This document shows positions 1 to 14,200 of a stretch of DNA of 64,000 bases, in pieces; position 1 is the stretch's first letter; every line of letters begins with the position of its first letter. Position numbers and translations under genes: made by a program. Origin of the DNA: Trichobilharzia regenti (taxonomy: Eukaryota > Platyhelminthes > Trematoda > Strigeidida > Schistosomatidae). The stretch covers positions 132,351,632 to 132,415,631 of the forward strand of contig OX235270.1 in assembly GCA_944472135.2 (NCBI GenBank). The letters run 5' to 3'. The notes beneath the pieces were generated by a model, which saw only the letters and a program-made list of their open reading frames with translations, was not told the origin of the DNA and ran no database searches.

Positions 1-1105
1 TTTCTACAAAAGTACAGCAGCTCGAGTTCCCACACTCGATGTAGCACCCAGAGGAAGACAAAAGAGGTAAAAATAGAGGTTCAGAAGAACGATAATAAGC
101 AGATATGTGAGGGAGAAAGAATAGTGACATGGAAGAAGAGTAAGCTTTTGTGGATATGGGAGGTTAGAGGGAGTGAATGCATTTGAGCCAACAATGAGAA
201 CGATTTTGAAACATGTCACCGATTGTCCCCAGCCACTGTTTTTCACCATCTCAGGGACCACATCCAGGAGGACTACACTCCGTGCGTAATTAAAACTAAC
301 TTTTAAAGATTTCGTGGGTTGATTCAATGTTTTCGCTTGCCCGCCACCAGGTCTTTGCTAACGTGATCCTATGTCAGCCACCAATGCATGTCGAAGAAGA
401 CGATGGATACCACATGTGCTACACATGTCCAGCCATTTCAATCTATGTAGCTGTACAACCTCATCGATTCAGTTGCCCTCCTTACCTAATACTCGAAGCC
501 TGACCGCAATATTACTCACCATGTGATATCACCTAACACGGGAGACAGAACGTAGACATCTATGATCGGAGACAGCTAGTCTTTTCATACCTTCGACTTT
601 CAACGACTATGTATCGCATTCATAGAGAAGGACGGAGTGAAATGATCAGTGGTATTGCCAGATATCACATCTATGACTCAGATGGAGTTAGTTCGTAAAC
701 TCCACACGAGACTTCTGTATTCGTACTGAGATTTCATCAGTGATCAGATCGTTACGGCTGATGTAACTTCCCAACACGGTTGACCACTTCACTCACTATC
801 TTTAAAGTAGAAACAGGTGTACATCAGTCCTGCAGCATCATAGTACCTTTACAGTGGCGAATCACATGTTGAACATTCGAGGATTGCTGCTCAAGGTGTT
901 CGAGAAACTTTTCATTTTACCACCGTATTCATCTTTAGAAAGACTATATCATGTATATATCTAAAATCAATAACACTATTCTCCCAGGTAACAATCCAAT
1001 CCTTAAGTCGTTCATTTCAATTAGTGTTAATTCCATTAATACCTGTATGATGAGAGTGAACAGAAAAGAGGATAGTTGTATAACATGGACTTAGGCCATG
1101 TGGAC
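1..1105 (-). mobile_element. Degraded RTE-type retrotransposon, 3' part (family 1)
   Basis: This is a decayed copy of the family whose better copies lie at 1376-2640 and 18545-19790. On the minus strand it shows remnants of the reverse transcriptase C-terminus and the 3' untranslated region, which ends near base 1 with the same cytosine-rich block. No long ORF survives. The copy may continue before the window. Confidence 0.7.
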
Positions 1106-1375
1106 TAATAATGTCTGCATACCCTACCTTATCATTTATATTATTTGCGTTCTCGTGTTAATAAATTCCTTACAGTGTGCATCTCTTGTCTTTTCACAGG
1201 AATTTTGCAGTGTCCAATCAAGGTGACAAAAGAAATCACAATTCATTACCTCCAAGATGTCACTTTTATTCAACGTAGGATTTTAACTACGCTTGACTAA
1301 TTATTACTTATTTCTACTGAAAATTCGATGATGTCATTCATCAGTCTCATCACTTACCTTTAACCAAAGGAGTAA
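1106..1375. other. Unassigned spacer between two RTE copies
   Basis: AT-rich sequence with no ORF, repeat or RNA gene that I can support. Confidence 0.4.
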
Positions 1376-2640
1376 CCTGTCTGTCTGTCTGGATTCAACA
1401 CAGAACTTGGCACCGAAGTGCACCAGTTAGAGTTGCCACGTTCCAAATAGCACACAAAGGTAGACAAAAAGATGAGTGAAGAGAATCAGTAGAGTTTGAC
1501 AAGTATAAGAGTGAAACAGAATGGATAATGGTAGAAAGGAATATGAAAGATTACAGAGACTGAATACATCTGCGCCAATGACAACGATTTTGAACCATGT
1601 CACCTATTGTCTCCAGCCATTGATTCCTAGAATCCCGAGGGCCCCAACCCGGAAGTCTGCATCTCCCTACCTGACTCAGTTTAATTGTCAAGGATTTCAT
1701 GGACTGATGCCAGTTTTTGTTTGGCCACCACTGGCTCTTTTCCAACCTGCACCTATATCAGCTAACAATGCCCGTCGGGGGAGTCGGTGGTTAGGCATGC
1801 GCACCACGTGACGTGACCTAGCCATCTTAGTCTATGTAACTTTATAGCCTCGTCGATTGATTTTCCCTGTTTGCCCAACACTCTACGCCTAACGTAAACA
1901 TTACTTACCTTATTATACCATCTAACGTGAGACAGAGATCGCAGACATCTATGATCGAAAGCAGTCAACCTTTTCATGTCTTCAACGCGTATTGGCCATG
2001 TTTCAGAGCCATAGAGAAGGATGGAGCGAACTGCTGAGCAGTACACACGTCCCTTGGTTGATAGCCAGATGTGACGCCTACGCCAGAGATGGCGTAAATC
2101 AGCGAAAGCAGCTCGAGCCTTTTGGATCCGTGTTGAGATTGAGATTTCGTCACCAATCAGTCCGTTGGTGCTAATACAACTTCCCAAATAGGTGAAGTGG
2201 TCAACATATTCTATCACTTCACTCCCTATCACTAAGTTGAGAGTTGACGTGGTCCAGTCTTGTAGTAGCATCTCACATTTTGCAGGGGCAAACATATGAA
2301 GATTGCTGCTCAAGGTGTTCAGAAGACTCTGCATTTTGTCAGCATCCTCCCCTAACAGGACTATGTCATCTGCATATTCTACGTCCATAAGACTATTTCC
2401 TGGTAACAAGTCGATTCCTAAGTCATTAAGTTCATTTAAGGATACTTCCATTAGCATATCTATGATGAAGTTAAACAGGAATGGGGAAAATGGACATCCC
2501 TGTCGGACACCACTGGTTGGTATCAATTCAGATGACAATTCCCCATAAGCCCTTACACGGCTACGTGAGTTTGAATAGAGTGCCTTGATTAGTGCAATGT
2601 AACCTATTCGAATCCTGCTTCACCCAATTCAATCTTTTGG
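1376..2640 (-). mobile_element. RTE-type retrotransposon fragment, RT palm to 3' end (family 1)
   Basis: A 258-codon ORF (2538-1762) encodes the C-terminal half of a non-LTR reverse transcriptase. It shows [19 protein letters not shown], the catalytic [11 protein letters not shown] and the conserved LLYGSETWP. After a frameshift near 1790 the tail continues at 1745-1551 with NWHQSMKSLTI and [12 protein letters not shown]. The motifs fit the RTE clade and resemble Perere-3/SR3. It is 5'-truncated and sits just downstream of GFM1. Confidence 0.88.
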
Positions 2641-2849
2641 CGCAACTGTATATTATCATCAACCAATATACAAATAGTTGTGTCTCATAGCCTGTTGTAC
2701 ATGAGTGAAAAATACTGTGTGTCCACGTGATGATGACTGAGTCGTAGTCAATGCAATTGAATACAAATTTTACAAATAATAACCAAGAATCTATAGCTAT
2801 AGCTATATAAACTCACAGTAGTTACATTTTTCTACAAGAAAGGCTAAAA

Positions 2850-3053
2850 TTAGGTTTTCTTTTTCTTCTTAGTACTGACTTTACCACTGGCAATCAATTT
2901 CGCCTCTACAGCTGCTTCATACTCTTGAATTAGTGTGTCTGTAGTGGCTTGTCGTGCTGGACAATACTTTAGATATTCCATAGAAAATTCACCTTTCCCT
3001 TCGGTTAGACTGCGTAATTCACCAGCAAAACCAAACATTTCATTCAATGGTAC
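2850..3053 (-). CDS. GFM1: GFM1 exon 12: end of domain V and stop
   Basis: This exon has 67 codons plus TAA. It starts [20 protein letters not shown], continues [12 protein letters not shown] and ends in a lysine-rich tail. I saw no canonical AATAAA in the 100 bases beyond the stop. Confidence 0.97.
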   Translation of the reverse strand, partial: VPLNEMFGFAGELRSLTEGKGEFSMEYLKYCPARQATTDTLIQEYEAAVEAKLIASGKVSTKKKKKT

Positions 3054-4776
3054 CTGAAAATAGATAAGCAGTTATCATCTCTGACAAAATAAAGACACAT
3101 TAAACAAAAAGTGTGCACTTCTTATGGTCAAATCCACAACTTCCCAGTGACAAGATGAATTCGTGAAGCATTCAGTCACTTGGACCCGACCTAATGACTC
3201 ATTACTGCCCAAATTCTGTAGATTCAAGAACTCGCCTTGTAATCGGAACATCTTGAATCAGAACTCTAATGGGTGAGAAGAAGACGAACTAAAGCGGAAC
3301 ATCTGTCCAGTACTCCCTCGTTTTCTAATGACTCTCTAATTGATATCAACTTGTAAGCAATCAAATTACTGCAAACCAACAATCGGTAATTAATGTCGAG
3401 TAAGTAATGTCGACAAAGCATATACACTTAACTTTCATAAGACTGAAACTTTGAAGTCCATATAAAAGTGGAAGACCAGATTACACAGTCATTATTTCCA
3501 CCAATAAACAGCCAAGCTACACATCATATTCCTTAGTGGCTTCAGAAAACCAGTTAACTTGATTTGATCAATCAGTGCTGCGAACAGACACACCAGAATT
3601 CACCACTATATCAAAGTGGAGTATCGCTGAAACATTAGTTAATAAGAGATTAAAATAGTTTTTTAATATTCACAGGATAAATTCTGTTTCCACCCTCGAC
3701 TAATCCTCACTGCTATTTCATCTCTAAGTTAACCTTTTCATTTGACCTAGTCTCATTTCTAACATTTTCAATTGATTTGTCTTGTTAGTGAAATATTTTT
3801 ATTCTTACTGTTTTTGATATGTAGGACTGAAATGATCATTCAAGATTTGGTCGCAGACTTCTCTGCATTCAATGATTTGGTGATCAGAGGTGGTGTGTAC
3901 AATTGCAAGGATATACACAAAGAGACATGCATATTTCACCTAACGGACACACCAAAAATCAGACAGACCTTATTTCAATACTGTCCAAGAAAAGTGGAGA
4001 CGCAGTCTGCTAGACATGAAGTCGAGAATGTGAGCAGACGTGGACTCAAACCAGTATCTAGTTCAAGGAGCCTTCTATGCTAAACTGAAGGCCTTCAAAA
4101 CAACTGAAGATAGACCAAAATTCAAGTTCAATACTCAGAAACTGAAAAACGAAACTACAAAAGACACCATCACTGCAGCAGCTACCAGAGCAAAGCCTGA
4201 GACACTACGTAGCATCACTGAGGAAACATGTGTAGAAGAATAACAGAACACTCTGAAAGTGATGTTCAAGTAAACGTGTACAGCCGCTCTAGGAGGAAAG
4301 AAGACGCAAGACAAGGAATAACTCTATGAACAAGTGAAGGACAGCATAGAAGATGAGGATTGTGAAGCATGATGAACCAATACAAAGATGGTGAGAAGAA
4401 GGAGAAGCTAAGTTCAATGTACACTGCAGAACAGGCAAGATGAAAAAGAAACTACAGAACATTTTTTTCAGATAACCAGGTCTCTACTCGGGGAGACAAC
4501 ATCGCAGATGAGACCGGCAAAAGATGGTCAAGGGGATATAATTGCTAAAGTGGACAAACCAAGAAAACAATGGACTGATCATATCGAAAGACTCTTTAAT
4601 TGATCATCATCTGCAACCCGGCCAAAAATGCCACCAACAACAGCCACAGAACTGCCAGCAAACACCAATCCCACAAGAAAAGCATAAGTCTTGAATGCAA
4701 TCAAGCCACTGAAGGCCAGGAAGTAATTAAGAGCGGACGGAATTCCTCCTGAAACACTGAGGACGGATCCACATAT

Positions 4777-4830
<54 letters not shown>

Positions 4831-5104
4831 CAGATTGTTTTATTACGGAAATCAACACGTATTTATATGTATTTCACATACATTATTATAGTTTATTCAA
4901 GTAGACAAACGCAGGCTTCTGATTGGTTGTTTCGGGTAACCATCGAGAAGTGGAGCCATCTATCTGCGAATCATATTTGCCCACGTTAAGTTTGCTGTGA
5001 TTGGTTGTTGAATCAGCCTTGTTCATATTTTCTCACGGCCAATATTAATGACCTAGACACTGACGTAGATTTATGTCTACCAATTGGCTAGCGGCCTGCT
5101 CTCA

Positions 5105-5168
<64 letters not shown>

Positions 5169-5245
5169 ATCCTTTAGTTCCTAGAGGAACATAGGGCTTC
5201 AGCTGCGCACCTCCATTGCCTTCGGTTTTCTGACAACTTTTTCAT

Positions 5246-5297
<52 letters not shown>

Positions 5298-8200
5298 ATG
5301 GACTCACGCTTCTAATGCAAAAGGTTTGGAAGGAGTGAAGGGTGCCTACTGATTGGAACAAAGCCTACCTCGCCAAACTACCAAAGAAGGACGAATTAGG
5401 CGTCTGCAACAACACCAAGTGAAATATTAAGTCACGTCACTCTGAAGAGACTGAAAGATGCACTGGATGCAGAGCTTCAGCAGCCCAAACGGAACAAGCT
5501 GGATTTAGGAAAGGCAAATCATGTGCTGATCAAATCTCAACTCTACGAATCATCATCGAGGAGGGCAGAGAATGCAGACAAACCTCTACGTCAGCATCGT
5601 CGACTTTGGAAAGGCATTCGACAGACACCGTTGACCGGGAAGTAATTTGGAAACTACTTCAACACTCCGGCGTGCCTCAAATCCTTATAAATCCCATTCA
5701 ACAGCTACATGACAAGTGATCCACAAAGAAGATTTGCTGCTGAAGCCTTATGTTTCGCTCGGGACCCGATGAAATAATGATAATAATAATAATAACGAAA
5801 CTAGTACACTTTGACCATTATGACTTAGGGGCCTCTGCAAACTTTCAGGATCTCGAACGACAAGTGTCAACACCACATCTCCGCAGGGACAGAAACACTA
5901 AGCTATAGGTGTACACTCAATAACGACAGCTATCTTCTTACGAGAAAATGAAACAATATGTACGTTGCAAAGCAATGCAAACCACTGCCAGTCAGACCTA
6001 CCTCAGCCTGAATGATAGCGTCACATTCATTGGTTTCAGTACTGACGATAAGACCATTACGTCGTGTTACAATAGTAATTAAAGCGCCTTGAAACTCCGT
6101 TGGTGCAGTTGCTTCAACATACATAATTGGTTCTAATATTAACCATTTTCCTTCATCCATGGCTAGGAGAAAATGATAAAAACCAAACAAGGGATAAGTA
6201 TTTATAATAACATCTCTAGATGATTTCGCCAACAATTAGAGTCTTTTAAAGAAACACTGCCTTGTTGTTTCGTTACTATGCAAGAGGACTCAATAATACA
6301 TACTTATAACCTAACAAAGGAATCGAATCTAGGACTGTCAATTTATGAGGTCATTAATGGGAAGGGAGATAAGGGAATAGAGGCGTCAAAAGTAAAATAA
6401 AACAAAGATAAATAAAAATAAGATAGAAATGATAAATGATAAGTGTGCTATAATATGGTTATTTAAACGGAGACAGAACTCAGGAACATTGTGAGTGGTT
6501 ATTTAACATAGTATCAGAGAAATCCAACCATTGATATCTATCATCCCATGATTTGATGCGTCAGTGGTCTGATGGTAGGAGGCTCATCAATCACGCAAGA
6601 CATCGTCATCCGATTCCTGGCTGACGCCTCTCCTAAATCTCGCTTCACCGATGGTAAGCCGGAAAAAGAATGACGACCCGGTGTTAGGTTAACAGTTGTG
6701 CTCTGTATAAAAATAACACCACCGTCACTGAGACTTCAGAGTCTGAAGCTCTTATATACCATCCATGAGGTATAGAGTATGGAGAAGAATCCCATGAACT
6801 CCAGTCACACTACAAGTGTCAATCGATCAGACTACCATTTAGTAAAAATGGCGTTCATCATCAAGGAGTTACTCTTTTCAACAGAATAATTCTCAACATC
6901 TACACAATCGCAAGCATACGGTAAATGTCAGAGATAAAAATCACTTCAATCGGGCGAAAACTGAAACTGCATGCAGAGGTCTGATCAGTCACTACAATGA
7001 ACGTAATCCAAACTAACGCAGGATGTGTTCGTTACGTTTAGGTGTTTAACTGTATTGTTCCTCCACACACATCCACCGACCCCCCCCCATTATTACATTT
7101 CTATTCCTTATTATTATTATTATTGTTCGCAACTTGACTCTGTCCTAATTTCGATCAAGCTCTACTCAATCTCGTCAGAGTTATATTGCGTCACCCAATT
7201 TATTTCATTAATTTCATTTCACCTTCCAATCGACTAGCGGTTTTCATATGACGTAATTTATTATTATCGGAAAAAAATTACAATTCCAATGACAAATTTT
7301 CGGAAATATTCATTTTGTTGCTCAGATTATTTAATATAGACACACATATTATACGCGTTTGTACAGCTAGTAAATAATATAACTGAAGAAAGAGTGTCTG
7401 TCAGTCTGTCTGTCTGTTTTCGACATAGAACTTTCCACATATGTGCGGAAGTTCAAGTCGCCACACTCCCTTCTTGTAGCACACAGAGCAAGAGAAGAAA
7501 GTACAAAAAATGCATAATAGAAACAGTAAGCAGAGGGGTGAGACAAAGGAGGAGTATTAATGAAGAACAAAACAGTTTCATTGGAGATCATAAGTCACAA
7601 GGAGTGGATGCATCTGCATTAAGCATTGAGAACGATTTTGAGCCATGTCACCAATTGTTTCCAACCATAGATTTTTACCGTCCCGAGGACCCCAACCTGG
7701 AAGTCTACACCTTCCTACGTGACTGGCTTAGACCAACTGTTGTGGATTTCATTGACTGGTGCCAAGTTTTTGTTTGACCTCCGCTAGCTTTTTTCCAGCC
7801 TGACCCTATATCCGCTAACACTGCTCGTCGAGGAAGGCGATGACTAGGCATACGTAACACATGTCCTAACCATCTCAGTCTTTGTAGCTTCACGACTTCG
7901 TCGATTAATTTTCCCTGTTTACCTAGAACTCTACGCCTAACCTCCATGTTGCTCACCTTATTATGCCACTTTACACGGGAGATAGAACGCAGGCACCTAT
8001 GATCAAAGACAACTAGCTAGTCTTTTCATGTCTTCCACTCTCAGTGGCCAGGTCTCACAACCATAAAGGAGGACGGAGCGGACTGATGAGCAGTACACCC
8101 GCCCTTTGGTCGACAGCCAGCCGGATATCACGTCTACGCCAGAGACGGCGTAAACTGGCAAATTCGAGACGAGCCCCCTGTATCCGTGCTGAGATTTCGT

Positions 8201-11200
8201 CAGAGATCAACCCGTTGGCACTGACTGATGGTACTTCCCAAATAAGTGAAGCGGTCAACGTGCTCTACCACTTCACTTCCTATTTTTCAACTAGGCGTCG
8301 ATGTAGTCCAGTCAGTCCTGTAACATCATCTTGCATTTGGCGGGAGCGAATCACATGCCAAACATTCGTAGATTGCGGCTCAAGGTGTTTAGAAGACTCT
8401 GCATTTCGTCAGCGTCTTCGCCTAGTAGGACTATATCGTCTGCATATTCTAAGTCAATTTCTCTAACCTTATTTATCCTTTCATAAGATTAGAGATTTAT
8501 TAATAATCAGAAATATAAGATTAAGAATAATAATCATAATAATAACAGTGACTCGGAAATTTATGCTTTCATTCTCCCTACTTAAGTTCGAATAACACAA
8601 ATAACAACAAACAAAACATACGATAGAGCAGAAAATATGTGTATGCATATCTACATTGTACCAAGAAAGCGACCACAGTGTGAAACAATACTGATATGAG
8701 TGATTCGGGACTACTTATGTCAATCTCCAACGCTCAGCAGCCTGCTGAGTCAATCCAGACACACTGTTCATCAGGTGTGAGAGGATCATTGAAGAAAGCC
8801 AAAGTGTGCTAGACAACTAACTATCTGGTCCAAGTTTGCCATTCTGAAGAAGTATACGACGACCAGATTATTAACCCCTCCCCGCCCACTGGGTTGAGAA
8901 TTGGAGACCTGTGACTTTTAACTTCGAACGATTCAGAAATGTAGATGGATTTACAGATGGATGGAAATGTACAAAAGAAATGGAAACGTCGAAAACTATA
9001 TATATAAATACACTCTCAAACACAAGACAGAGTGATGTCTAAAACATGAACATATCCACAATCAAGATTCTCTTAGACAATACAAAAAAAAATGCTTTTC
9101 ACAATGGAATTCACCTTGTTTCATAGCACCTTCGGCAGCCTGTTGAAAAGACCAGTCACTACTATCCACCATATGATGGTCACCATCTTGTAGACGAAAT
9201 TTTACTCCGGTAACTTTTTGTCCAGCCAACTGTCCTGAATTACATGCATTACGAAAACCAGTTTCAATGGCAGGGACATAATTTTTTGGGACATGTGTAC
9301 CAACTGTCTCATCAGAAAATAACAATTTTGTATAAGAGTCAGGTGGTAAAGGCTCCAGGATACCGATTACTCGACCATATTGACCAGCTCCACCAGATTG
9401 ACGTTTATGAAGATAATCAAATCTAACAGACAAAACACAAAAACATTAAATAAGCAATGCAATGAGAATCACACACTTAGTGCTTATTTGAAAAAAGAGT
9501 TATTTCACTATAGTTACAATATCAGCCAGACGCATTGTGTGAGGACTAGTAACATTACAACCTGACTATCTGAATCTTGGTAGACGGAGTGCGACTCAAA
9601 CCCGTGACTCAGTGGTTGAGAGTCAAGTGTCTAAAGGAATGGACCTCAACAAAATTGCTTAGTGCTCATCTTAGTTAGGAGTAAAAATTTGCGAGCTGTG
9701 CACTCAAGTGGCCGGATATCACAGTGTAGACTTGGCAAGAGTAAAGAAGGGACAACACAGTCAAGTGACCTTGAATCAACCAATCAAACCCCTCACCATT
9801 ACAATTAAATGCTTTTTGTAATCTTCGTTGCAAGTCCTACCCTGATTGTGGGTTAGGGTAGGACTAAGGTTGAGCGATGGTTAATTAAGGTTAGGGTGAA
9901 ACTGATAGACGAAGATTGTGGGCAAAATCCACTTGAAGTGCTGAGGCGATGTCACCATCCTTGTTAGATTCCATTCACCATACAGTCAATCATTCATCAG
10001 AATTAGTGGATCCTATAACTGTCCTACTCACTGCCTTCACGTGGCGGAGGTGTTCATTTCACCGAAGTGAGAAGGCAAAAGCGGATGCCCGGCGCTCTTC
10101 ACCGGGCTGACTGTCCATTGGATGACAGTCTAGGGGAGATGGCTAAACCCTGATTCCAAACCTCCAACGACTGGAGTATGAAGCTCACCGGTAGGCAGAC
10201 GTATGGACAAAGGGCTTATTGGATGCCCTGAATGTCTGGCCCCATTCAAAAAGGCGTATGAACCGGACTCCGGTCACCGGCTGCCAATGGATAGTGGACT
10301 TCCTACTCCACTCCTACTGCCTTGTAGGTCACACTTGGTTGTGTAAAGGCTAGAGCTGCACTCTCAAACAAAAGGCCGAGCGATGCTGGGGACATCACTC
10401 GTACCCAATTCCCATGAAATTTCATCAACTCTCTTACAAACATTCGAGATATTCATGAAGCCGGTTCATCCTCCCGTAGGAGATAGCCGAAGTAAAGTAA
10501 GTAAGTATCCTATAACTGCTACTCAAAAAGATTCTGTTCACAAGGGTCTCAGGCATATCGAAAATACTGATTAGAATGGTTTATTTGCTATAACCACTTC
10601 TACAGAAAACTGAGACCTCTTTTTGTAATTATACTGGAGACATATACCCCACATAATTCCTTTTTTTTGTATACATACATGCAGTGAACATACATTTTAT
10701 ACTATATGGGCGACTTTTCGCCTAAAAGCATATGATCGGCCGCTTCAAGTTCATTCGACTGTGGTATCTATTCCTTACTGTTACCATAAACGTTTTGTAA
10801 CCGAACGCAAGACTTTTATTTAGAATTGCATCTAGAATTCTGAGAGATGAGCAGAGTCATATAACAACTTGCATAGAAAAGCATAAATTTAAGTGACCAC
10901 ATTTTGAAAGAGAATAAAAGGCCGAGTGAACAGAAGAAGCAGAAGCAGAAGAAGAAGAATGTTAACATGGAAAATGAGATCATGAGAGGAGATGGAAGGA
11001 AATTCTTACAATTTCAATAGAGATGAGTGATGAATAGGATTTTCCCTATGGTGATAAACTTTCAGCTGCATTACTGAAGATCATCAATCCCTAACTCTTA
11101 ACATCAATTAGGCAGGAAATCCAGTCAAAAAATCTACATCTCATTCTACAAAACCTTAACTAATTTATCAGATAGTTAATTGATAAGCATTCCCAAATGA

Positions 11201-14200
11201 AGATGTTTCATGATTCACTGTAATTCAATTGTGAACTGTTTCACAGTAAACACCAAGATATCTATCTCCAAGACAAAGGCACAGTCAGCCTAACCCTTTA
11301 CGTAAATATGCGAAAGCCAAGATTATGAATCATATACGAGAAGGCATTAACTCCAACCGAAACCATTAAAAATGAATAACTTATACATGAAAAGAGATTT
11401 ATAGTTTAGTAACCTGTACAACCTACTTTATACAGCAAAAGGTGCATGTTGAGATTCTAAAGGGGTTTAACAATTCCAACTAGCTGAGGTAAACTATTCG
11501 CATAAAACTATGTACTACTGACTGACTGGCTAAGATTAATGGCCGTATACCACTCGTATCAACAAACAGTGCCTGCTAGTCAGAACAGGGTGGTCTAAAA
11601 ACTGGACGGCCATTTTACTTGTTTACTTGCAAAGCTCCTTGATGGTGTACTCAGTTTGACTCAGCTTGAACAGGCGAATCAGTTGACAGCACCAGATTTC
11701 TAGCCAGCCTACTTCGGCTGGCGAGTACGCACTACTTGTCGATGCGAATGGTGTGCACTTACTCATCTCAAACAATCACTAGTGCATAGTTTTATACAAA
11801 TATGCTCGCTTCCTTGATCATTATTCACTGTATCAAGCAAATCGAATACCTGAGGTTCAAGTGGGAAGAGGTGACCAGAAGGGGTACAGCAGGTTGAAGG
11901 TGAGGCAGTGACTCATCGAAGAAGACATTGCGAAGTAGTTGCGCTTTATCATGAATTGACAGAAGTTAGAATTTATGAGCCCCTACACTGAGTCCCAGTG
12001 CTTTAGTGGGCTAAGAGTTCGCCTTTTAACCAAAGGGTCCCCGGCTTGAACCCCGGCGGGTGCGTACTGATTAAGATGTCCAGTACTCCCGGGTTCTCTA
12101 ACGGCTCTCGAACTGATGTCAGCTCATGATGAAATGCTTCAACAAATGCTGAGACACGAACAATTTGGTATCAAAGGAAAATGTGGTGAAAATTTCGTCC
12201 TTCAAACTGTGTACATTGCAGATTGTTGATTAGATTTATGAGCTGAAGTAAATGACTTTCATAAGTAGATAGTTATAGAAGAAATACTTTTAACCAACAC
12301 ATGTAGTATTTTCAATGAATCGTCTTCCTGCTTCTTGGAAGGACACTAAAATCGTTCCTGTACCTGAATTATCAAGTGGACCAAGTGTTAAGTTAAGAAG
12401 AACTATTGCCATTACTTCACTTTTTTGAAAAATAATGGAGAGACTGCTTTCAATTAACCTTGAACCTTCATTTAATCAGTTTGCTTATAAAAATAGTAGG
12501 TGTATTTTAAATGCCACTGTCGTCTCATATCTCTAATTTAGATAGAGGTTCCAAACATGTTCCATGTGCCTTCCTAGGTTACACACCCACCTTTGAATAA
12601 GTATCTAGGTCTCTTTTGTTCAACAAGCTTGCTGCGAGACAAGCACAGTGCTCGACTAATAGGTGGCTGCATTCCCATTTTTCTGACAGGAAGCAATACA
12701 CACTGTTTACAATGGAGAGTCCACCACTGCCTTACTTACTCTAGCTGGTGTTCCTCAAAGACCTGTTCTTTCTCTTCTCCAGCTTTCTTTCCTTTCACAT
12801 GACTTGCCCCATTTTGATGGAACCAATTTTGTTAAGTATGCAGATAATCTGACTGTTTCTACGCCGATTACTTCTCAATCGGACTGTTTCAAAATGAATA
12901 TGTTTTTTATCAGAAATTACTCAGTGGTACTGGTCAAGTGGTATTGAATTGAATCCCTCCAGATGTCATGTGGTTAATTCCACTTTCAGTCGCAAGTGCG
13001 ACTCACATGAACTGATTACTTCAAACTGTTCCACAAGCATAGACAACGCAGACGTTGAAACGGAATCGAATGTTAAATACATTTGACTGTGTATTTCCTT
13101 TGATCTTTGCTGGTCTTCCCACACCATGTTGGTTTCCACAAAAATATTTCGTTTGACGTTCTACGTAAGGAGGTTAAGACGACCTGGTATCATTTCGTCT
13201 CTACTGTTACCATTTTTTTTAATTCTTGTATTATGCCTGACCTTCTCTACTGCAACCTGAAACCAGTTTGGAAATCTTCTGAACACAGGATAAGGAATAA
13301 GATTCGGATTTTCAACACAAATGTCAATTTAGTCCTTCTATACGGGTCACAAACTTGACATGCGTGTCACAAAAAGGATTTCCAACAGGTTGGAGAATTT
13401 TGTCATCAGCTGTCTTTGCTCCATACTGCAGTTCAAACAGCCGGTCGATTAAAAAGAATTGGCAGCAAGAAACTGTGACTGGCAACAAACCAACCGAGGG
13501 TTTATAGCTCAACAAATAGGTAGGAGTAAATGAAGATGGATCGGTCATATGTTGAGGTGGCTGTTGAATGATGTCGCGCGCCAGGCCCTCGAGGGGAAGC
13601 AACGAGTGAGTCGTCACAGCAAGCGTGACATGGAGGAGATCGTTTGAGGAGGAGGAGATGAGAGATTATGGTCAATCGTGGACCCAGTTGAAGAGGACAG
13701 GACCAAACAGAACCAAGTGGAGATGGGTTGTTGAAACACTATGTTCCACTCAGAACCCAGGGAAATAATTATATAATTTGGTTTGTAAGGGTTTGTTATG
13801 TTTTTATGAGTTGATCACGGATTGATATCAGTTAGAGAACCATTGAAATCCAGGGAGTACTGGACAGCTGCTGTTTCACCCTAGTTTGGGAATCATCGGC
13901 AGTACGCACCCACTGGGATTCGAAAAGTCCAAACAAAAATTTTACCCATAATAGATAGCCGGATATCACGTTTCTGCCAGAGACGGCGTAAACTGGCATA
14001 TGCGAAACTAACATATCAACTATTTACTTGGCATTAATTCAACAAAAGTATCCAAATGCTTGTTGATACTTTTAATTAGATATACGGGCTTCTCACTTCT
14101 ATTATCGATCAGTAATATAGATAGCATTGAACTTGGGTTCGCGCATTCTTGATGTCAGACCGGCTAAAAAAACTGAATGCTTATTTCCAAAGAACAGAAC

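Noticed and set aside
7394..7777. 127-codon plus-strand ORF, nearly repeated at 18562-18933, as a conserved gene
   Set aside because: Both lie antisense in the 3' region of family 1 RTE copies, so the conservation reflects the repeat.
9850..9900. GGTTAGGGT motifs as telomeric repeat
   Set aside because: Only two isolated imperfect copies, no tandem array.
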